Part shown: positions 57,793 through 64,000 of the stretch, piece by piece
Position numbering within the stretch: the stretch's first letter is position 1
Layout: each line of letters opens with the position of its first letter
From: Siphonodentalium dalli
Lineage: Eukaryota; Mollusca; Scaphopoda; Gadilida; Siphonodentaliidae
Assembly: GCA_032622095.1 (NCBI GenBank)
Contig: CP136068.1
Coordinates: 157,799,465 to 157,863,464 of the forward strand
Direction: 5' to 3'
Length of the DNA: 64,000 nucleotides
Program-made: the position numbers and the translations under genes
Notes under the pieces: model-generated
Told to the model about the DNA's origin: nothing
What the model saw: the letters and a program-made list of their open reading frames with translations, nothing else
The model's database searches: none

Positions 57793-60065
57793 TCAATATA
57801 GATTAAGTGGTGGGTTATGGATGGACGCGTGAGTTTTCATTATTTTCATAGGTCGTAGTGTGGATGATTCTTCATCGACATCTCGCGGGTGTTTTTTGGG
57901 AAATGTCAAATCTTCTTGTGTGATTTGTATTTGAGGTTCCTTAGCTGGAGACAAATGAATATCTTTCGTGGCTTCATTGGGTATTGGTGGGGTTAGTCTG
58001 TGACGAAGTTGCATATCAGTTCCCTTTATCATTTGGTTAAGTTTATTTCGTCGCTTTGCGATTTTAATTCGTCGCGTGTTGTGATTGCGTTGAGTCTGGT
58101 ATTGGGAAATTTTCGTGATACACTGAATAATGTATTTGCGACTTGAGATGGCAATCAGTAAAATTTATACGAACGTAATGACCGCGGGAATGATAATTTG
58201 GTAATAATCCTGTTTTTTCTTTTGTTTGATGGGTTGCAGGGATGTGACTGTTTGCAGAAAATCATATAATGATAGTTGCTTTATGGGGGGTAACTTGTTT
58301 GGAATCGATACTTGAGGGGGCAAGTTATGAATTTGGGAAAATAATGGCTTCCATTGTGGCAATTTATGTAATTCAATAGTTGATTGTAATTGGGTTATTT
58401 GTCTCTTGATGGTGATGTTTGATGAGTTCAAAGTTGTGAATGCAATTAGTTTGATACTAGCTGATGTAGCTATGCACCTTGGTGGTAAAGTTATCGTTGC
58501 GATGGGGGGTAAAATTGTGATTCTATACGGTCGTTTTCTTAAGAGATTGTGATGACAGTTTACTGTAAATGTATGAGCTTTCGTGGTTGTTATAAGCCAT
58601 GTACATGCCGCCAGCTTAATAGCGGATGGTAAATTATACTGAGGGTAAATGGCTATAGGGCAATTTGTGGCGGTATTTTTTGTATCATTGGTGAATATGT
58701 TGAGTAGGCAGTTATGATTATGTGATGCGGCGATTGAAATTTTTTGAATTTTACAATATGGTAATTTGTTTAAAATACACGGGTGATTGTCACCAATGGT
58801 GGTATATTTGGATCGGTCGGGAGATAATAGCAGGTAATTATGAGTAATATCGATTCGGGCAACTGTATATTTATTGTTGTGTCTGAGTCTTGGGTCTCGA
58901 GGGTCTAATGGATAAAAAAATGGTATAGCGCGGAATATGTCAAACTGCATTCTGATATCGCGTAAGTAAATTGTTATGGTAATGATTAGTCTGCTGTCTG
59001 TGAGTATGGTTTGTGTCTTCAAATGTTGGTAATATTTTGCAATTCCCGATTCTATGGGGAATGGTAACTTCAAATGGGCTGGAAGTAATTTCGTTATACT
59101 GTCAAGTGCCTTTTTTGTATTGGGCTTATGATCTCCGGTGTAAATCGGTGGTTAATTAGAGAGGCAATTTGAACTTTAAGATGTCGCAAATATAATTTTG
59201 CTTGGATAACATCTTGTTGTATTTCGTGTAATATTACTAGAAACTTAGCGTTGATGATTGTGAATATTTCAATTGTATGCACATGTTTTTGGGTTCGATG
59301 TGTTTCTTTTCGAAGTGTGGCTTGAATATTGGATATTGTTGTTGATAATGTGTTGACTCGTTGGCGATTTTCGTTTGAAATGACGCGTGTTATATTCATG
59401 ATAGAATAAGCGGTTTGAGTATCGTGTTGGATTTTTTTTTGGTTTTGGTAGAGGGTTCGTATGTTATCTTCTACATGTGTAATATCTGACATCGAAGGGG
59501 TGCCAAATAAAAACTTAGCTATATCGCTTATTACGGGTAATATTGCTCGTTTGAGTCTTTTGGTATTATGGAGTTGATAATAATTATGATATTCATATTG
59601 GATTTGTTTTGTTTCCGTGAGAGCCGCTGCTAATTCAGTTTGTAAATCTGTCAAAATGTTGATGAGATTAAAGTTAATGTTATTTGTCTCGTTCCTGAAT
59701 GGAGGTTTGTTATGGTGATATGTGCTTTGATGAAACGTGGCACAAATGCTATTGAGTTTATTTTGGGCCATCCTTATGTCGGTAGCGAGTCTTGCTATGT
59801 AGGTATAATATGGTGTGAGTTCGATGAGAAAACTGAGATCCCAATTTTCATTTGAGACAGCAATTTGCCGGTGATGCAAAAATAACATGTTCTGTCGAGT
59901 TAACATAGCGTCACTAGTTTGAAAGCCGATGATAAGTATGAAGAGGGTCGCTTTAACGAAGTTTTCTGTAGGCTTCATATCGCTTGCACCCCTATAAGTA
60001 AAAATATAGGTGTGTATTAGCGGGTTAGCCGGTATCTGATTATAAAGATAGATTCTCGTGGGCAT
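57793..60065 (-). pseudogene. env: F-type envelope glycoprotein gene of an LTR retroelement, broken
   Basis: The minus-strand frame starts at 60065 (or the second ATG at 59978, just before a hydrophobic signal-like segment). A splice acceptor (ttttacttatag) lies at 59992. At residues 170-173 there is a furin-like R-L-K-R site, followed by a fusion-peptide-like segment ending KFLFG, the arrangement of errantivirus Env and baculovirus F proteins, and then helical repeats. The frame is lost at a T6 run (59111-59116), resumes in another frame to an in-frame TAA at 58165-58167, which falls in the hydrophobic membrane-anchor segment, and continues open to 57793. Such proteins mediate membrane fusion for cell-to-cell spread. 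As read, no complete protein is made; one-base error in the T run cannot be excluded. The family match is from motifs, not a search. Confidence 0.65.
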
Positions 60066-60254
60066 GGCTTATATGGGTTAACTGGTTTTATTAATCAATG
60101 AGATTTTTCGGCCGGTGTAAGTTTACTGTTTACTGTGTATCTGGGTACCCCCAGAAATCGACGAAAAATGACGTCACGCGATGCCAGTGTGGATACTAAT
60201 TAGCAGCGCTGCGTGTATTAGGCGTGTCGATAAAGGTAATTAGTGGTATAGCGG

Positions 60255-60262
60255 TATAAAAG
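60255..60262 (+). promoter_or_regulatory. TATA box of small gene A
   Basis: TATAAAAG, 62 bases before the ATG of gene A and pointing away from env. Confidence 0.55.
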
Positions 60263-60316
60263 CATTTGTATGATGGCTGGAAAATATTACGGGCCTGTCT
60301 TTCAATCTTTGCAGTT

Positions 60317-60622
60317 ATGAGTCAACTTTTAAGTGAGTTAGAGTGTAAGTTAAGCCATGCGAGGGCGTCTGGTCTAGGTTATTTTGGGGTGATCGTTGAT
60401 TCGATATATCTGACGTACGTGAATGATCAGATAGTCGATCAATTTGAGCGGGGAAATGAGCACGCCCGGACTGGGGTATCATCCAAGAGCGATCGATATC
60501 TGTGTACGTTGTGGCTGGAGGAAAATGAGAGGTGTTACCTCATATTAAATCTGAGGAAGCAGATTAGGGAAGAGAGGAGAAGGTTGATAGATCTGTGGTT
60601 GGAAGAACAGACTGACTGGTAA
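60317..60622 (+). CDS. small protein A (101 residues), paralog of the protein at 62779-63054
   Basis: The start is ATG at 60317 (MSQLLSELECKLSH), chosen because its paralog starts at the same place (MSDYLRFLE) and a TATA box lies 62 bases upstream; an in-frame upstream ATG at 60269 would add 16 residues. The C-terminal part ERCYLILNLRKQIREERRRL then IDLW aligns with ERCHKVINLRLEIIDERQRI then VDIW of the second protein, and the N-terminal halves share M-S-x-x-L-x-x-LE and a VD-x-I pattern. It is predicted mainly helical, with no signal peptide or membrane segment. AATAAA follows at 60899. It runs opposite to env. I do not recognise the family. Confidence 0.6.
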   Translation: MSQLLSELECKLSHARASGLGYFGVIVDSIYLTYVNDQIVDQFERGNEHARTGVSSKSDRYLCTLWLEENERCYLILNLRKQIREERRRLIDLWLEEQTDW

Positions 60623-60898
60623 GACGGAGTTGAGTTGGGCCGGCTGATGGGGGAGATTTGAGGAGGTTTGGCAGGAGGAGTGAAGGAGAAAGATGGGCCC
60701 AATCTTTGATAGCTGTTTGTGCCTATATAATTTAACGTGGGTTACATCGTGCTAATGAAGATTGGTTTCATTGAAAACATCACATGGACATCTGAATGTG
60801 AATGACGAGTAGTATTGCTGTATTATTTAAAAAATGTATGTGTCATATGGTGTAGGTATACCAACAGTCATGTCAATATGGATATCAAAAGGCATATT

Positions 60899-60904
60899 AA
60901 TAAA
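60899..60904 (+). terminator. poly(A) signal after gene A
   Basis: AATAAA, 277 bases after the stop codon of gene A on the same strand. Confidence 0.35.
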
Positions 60905-61088
60905 TGCGTATTGTGTACTGGTATATATAGGTTCTTATTGCTATATTTGACATGATTATTGGCGGAAATATTTGTTGATTGTATAGTATTAGGGGAGTGC
61001 AATTGACGCATGGAATAGTAGTTCTATCTATATTGTAATGATAATATTTGATCGCGCATTGTCACGCGGCTCTGGTTATCTTGGCGGT

Positions 61089-61114
61089 GGGGGGGGGGGG
61101 GGGGGGGGGGGGGG
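61089..61114. repeat. run of 26 G
   Basis: Uninterrupted G tract; its length in the assembly may be inexact. Shorter G runs occur at 62105, 63496 and 63892. Confidence 0.8.
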
Positions 61115-62726
61115 TATGTATACAATATCGTCGTGTTGGGAGATATATTGCATGGTGATCTATATCGGTAGCATTGTATATGAATGGTAATTGTATGTTC
61201 CTATTTAATTGTATTGATATATTTGAACAAAATGTGTTCCTGACGTGATATTTTGTTCCTGGACAAATTATATCGGAAATTTGTATTCCGTTGTCCTATT
61301 GGAACAACTCGATGATTGTACGTGTGTGGGATTTGGATGAAGAAACTTGATGCTTCTATATACGTGGGTTCTATACATCGTTTCGCCTTAATGAATAGTA
61401 ATGGTAGTATGAACTGATGTTGGACATGTGTTAATTTGAATTATAAGATCCGATATAGGGCGTATATGAATATGTTATTAATGACAGTTAATCATTGGCA
61501 AGTATATTTGACAATAATATATGGGGTAGGGAAGAATATGAAAAATATTGCTTAAGGACTGACAATATTTGTGTCGTTTGGGATAAAGTGCACATGGTGA
61601 GCCTATTTTGGCACTGTATATGCACATTTTGGTAAGCGGCGGTATTGGGTGAAGTTTGTACGTGAATTTGGTGTTCACGTGTATTGGATTTTTGTTTTAT
61701 GCACGATATAGATGCATGTGGGGTCCATGTATTGCGCGTTACATGTATGTAAGAGTGAGCTTCAGTTAGCTCTGTACATGTATCTGGGATTTTTATGCAC
61801 GATTGTGCACTGTGTGTTCTATACATGTTAAGTTAACTGGGCCTTGATTGGCCGTTAACATGTACGTTGTATTTGGAGATTTTCTTGTGGAAGGGCGTTC
61901 GGGTATCATGGGAATTGGATGGGGAATGGTATATGAGGATTTGATGGGTAACTGTGTACACACGTTTGTCGTGTGTTATAGGTTACATGTTAAGTTAATT
62001 AGGCCTTGATTGGCCGTTAACATGTACGTTATTGGGAATTTCTTGTGGAAGGGGGTTTGGGTGTTATGGAAATTGGATGGGGAATTGTATCTCACTAGAT
62101 ACGTGGGGGGGGGGGGTAAGCGTACTAAATCGTTAAGGAAGGTTCACCTATCGGTGTTCATGTCATAATAATTGGTGTGTGTGTGTCACTTAAGTTTGAT
62201 ATTATGATACACTTGTGAGGTTGTGAACCTTGGTTAATTATTTCATCTAAATAGGATTATTTGAGTTTGATGAATAATTATGGATAGTTTTGGTTATGTT
62301 ACGAGGCAGATAAATTGGCTGGGTAATGTTTGTTTATGTTATTAGTTTATGTTGAAATATTCCTATTTATTGATATGATACTTGTGTAACATATTTTTAT
62401 TGTATTTATTTATTTTATTTTTTTGAGGGAAGCAAGTTTAGCCCTGTGTGCATGGTGCACCGATGCACACTGGACTTGCCAGCATTGAGTTATATCTGAT
62501 TATTAGATGATGTTTAGTGTGTTTATTTATCATTGGATATTATGTTTAGATGTATCGAAGAGATATCGCTTGATAGCTGGTTAGATGTTAGCGGGAACAG
62601 GGGTTTGTAATATATATTTGAGATAGATAGTGCCTAGCACGTCCCTCGGGAATCTTCGAGAGTGCTTGCTTGGTTTGGCACAGCGTCCCGATTCGATACG
62701 GACGCTATCTGCCAATATGAGATAAG
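61115..62726. other. spacer between the two small genes
   Basis: No gene is supported on either strand. A minus-strand frame of 112 residues (61488-61826) shows no retroviral motif. It holds a duplicated hairpin block (61823-62025) and short G runs. Confidence 0.4.
61823..62100. repeat. duplicated hairpin block, unit about 160 bp
   Basis: acatgttaagttaa...ggcc and ggccgttaacatgt form a 41-bp hairpin at 61823-61863, repeated at 61985-62025, each followed by a similar 'ttcttgtggaaggg' and 'aattggatggggaat' segment. Confidence 0.75.
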
Positions 62727-62734
62727 TATATAAG
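62727..62734 (+). promoter_or_regulatory. TATA box of small gene B
   Basis: TATATAAG, 52 bases before the ATG of gene B; spacing close to that of gene A. Confidence 0.55.
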
Positions 62735-62778
62735 GTGTGGGAATATCGACAAGGGTTATTTCTGACATAATTTTCATT

Positions 62779-63054
62779 ATGTCTGATTACCTGCGATTTT
62801 TGGAGGCTGAGGTTGCTGTGTTAGAAACGAGCCAATATGAGGTAACAATGCAATATGTGGATCACATATTGGCATTTTATGATGTTATAGTTGCTGTGTG
62901 CCTGGCTGGAGGGACCAGTATAGATTGGGCACGGTATTTGAGTACCTTGTCTGAATTAGAACGATGTCACAAGGTGATAAATCTCCGGCTGGAGATTATA
63001 GATGAGAGGCAGAGGATAGTAGACATATGGAGCCAACATCGGAGAGTGCTATAA
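62779..63054 (+). CDS. small protein B (91 residues), paralog of the protein at 60317-60622
   Basis: ATG at 62779 opens MSDYLRFLEAEVAVLE. The C-terminal segment ERCHKVINLRLEIIDERQRI followed by VDIW matches protein A at about 13 of 27 positions, with E-R-C, N-L-R, E-R-x-R and D-x-W kept. The middle is about ten residues shorter than in A. TATATAAG lies 52 bases before the start. The shared layout (promoter, start, conserved C-terminal half) shows a gene duplication with both copies keeping an open frame. Function unknown. Confidence 0.6.
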   Translation: MSDYLRFLEAEVAVLETSQYEVTMQYVDHILAFYDVIVAVCLAGGTSIDWARYLSTLSELERCHKVINLRLEIIDERQRIVDIWSQHRRVL

Positions 63055-63560
63055 GAAGATGTTGGTGTGACTGCTGCCCCTGAAGAATTCGGACCGTCCC
63101 TGGATCAAGAGCTGGCTTGCATTCTGCAAGCTGGCACGGTGTTTAGCCAACAATAACATGAATTGAATTGTTTTTGTGGTTATTCACCGTGTTAGCCTGT
63201 AGAAATAACATCTTGCTGATAAATTCAGTGAAAAGAAATGTATTTTTTGTTTGTTGTTGTTGTTGTTGTTGTTATTGTTGTAATCGTGGTAATGGCCCAA
63301 AGGTGTTAATTTTGGTTGAGCTACAAAGAGTAACTTTTGTAAACGTGCTAAATCGCCAAAGATTATTTAATTATAGTCTAAGATTGGTTGAAATGTAAAG
63401 AGATAAATATATTATTAGACCGCTGCCAAGAGTTCAATACTGTTATTGATTGGGTTATCTAAGTTTTAGAATGAAGAGCGTTTGTTTGTTCGAGGGGGGG
63501 GGCGGTGTAATGGTGACTTTCATATTAGGATTGGGAAATACTGAATATCTGGGTGATGCA
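63055..63560. other. region after gene B, no gene supported
   Basis: It holds a (TTG)n run near 63248-63280 and a short G run at 63496. A 76-residue plus-strand frame here is read through the TTG run and has no motif. Confidence 0.4.
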
Positions 63561-63892
63561 TGCCGAGGTTAATATTCCACACGCCATATAACAAAAGGCG
63601 TTTAGTGGCAGTTTTAGGGTGTCATGACCTAAAATAAGGTCGGACGAATGTCCGTAAAATGAGGTAGGGATTGGGGAAGTGTTGTTGATGGGAGAAATGC
63701 CGTGGTTTATGTACCAATCGCTCTATAATGAAGAGCGTTTTGTGGCGGTATTTATGGTTTCATGGCCTCAAATAAGGTCGGACAAATGTCCGTTACAATG
63801 AGATCGGGATTGGGGAAGTGTTGTTGATGGGAGAAATGCCGTGGTTTATGTACCAATCGTTCTATAATGAAGAGCGTTTTGTGGCGGTATTG
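63560..63892. repeat. tandem repeat of about 140 bp, two to three copies
   Basis: 'tctataatgaagagcgtttt' recurs at about 63722 and 63862, with 'aaataaggtcggac-aatgtc' and 'ggggaagtgttgttgatggg' in each unit. Each unit contains a small 'cggac..gtccg' hairpin. Confidence 0.7.
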
Positions 63893-64000
63893 GGGGGGGG
63901 GTGATATTGAGGGAAATATGCCGTGATTATTGTATCAACTACTATATAATATATATAGTGTATTGTGGCGTTGGTGGGTGGGGGTGTCTACATTGAGGGA

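Larger units (their letters stand above)
56348..64000 (-). mobile_element. LTR retroelement with envelope gene, minus strand, runs past the window
   Basis: From its 3' end: LTR 56348-56802, polypurine tract 56803-56820, 3' non-coding region with a 181-bp duplication, broken envelope gene 57793-60065, and about 4 kb with two plus-strand genes but no gag or pol. The plus strand is visibly rich in G and T throughout 56.8-64 kb (its RNA strand rich in A and C), which suggests the whole stretch belongs to one element. Its 5' LTR and pol, if present, lie beyond 64000. Confidence 0.65.

Noticed and set aside
61488-61826. 112-residue minus-strand frame in the place where pol could lie
   Set aside because: No reverse transcriptase, RNase H or integrase motif is visible; composition follows the A/C bias of that strand.

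Overview
This is eukaryotic, intron-rich, AT-rich DNA that is mostly repeats. Spliced exons, hAT, Helitron and TTAA-flanked transposons, and dispersed repeats of molluscan type (copies carrying 'agagttatggccctt', 'catggccgc...ccatcttgga', and facing C/G-rich ends around a 'gtccgtccgtcc' tract) point to a mollusc, most likely a bivalve. That assignment is inference. No prokaryotic gene, rRNA, tRNA or CRISPR array was seen.

Region by region. (1) 1-19.0 kb: the 3' part of a plus-strand host gene, with small exons at 737-803, 3409-3508, 4250-4373, 14089-14214 and possibly 18955-18968. It encodes an acidic-then-basic, probably nuclear protein that I do not recognise. Its introns hold a hAT-like element with a perfect 8-bp target duplication (1444-3045), a decayed autonomous BED-finger hAT-like element (5064-10586), several TTAA-flanked MITEs and many tandem repeats. 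(2) 19-29 kb: tandem arrays, fold-back elements and MITEs; no gene supported. (3) 29.0-32.8 kb: two head-to-tail Helitrons. The second carries a captured, spliced and 3'-truncated MULE-type transposase gene. (4) 33-40.4 kb: repeats only, including a 2.3-kb array related to the one at 20-22 kb. (5) 40.8-42.5 kb: a minus-strand exon for a CARD plus coiled-coil protein, and a divergent plus-strand exon that looks like a signal peptide. (6) 42.5-55.9 kb: repeats, an 18-bp satellite of about 40 units lying between inverted repeats, a small secreted-protein first exon on the minus strand (50495-50718) and a possible first exon at 52149-52190. (7) 56.35-64.0 kb: the 3' end of a minus-strand LTR retroelement with a 455-bp LTR, polypurine tract and a broken F-type envelope gene. 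The next 4 kb, where pol would be expected, holds instead two small plus-strand genes that are paralogs of each other, each with its own TATA box.

The most unusual system is region 7: an env-bearing LTR element with a duplicated small antisense gene of unknown function between env and whatever lies upstream. Next are the Helitron gene capture and a 69-bp near-perfect palindrome that recurs as an inverted pair inside several otherwise unrelated MITE families; the LTR element itself has inserted into one copy of it.

Exon calls rest on splice-site and reading-frame agreement read by eye. Names of protein families come from remembered family motifs, not from a database search.
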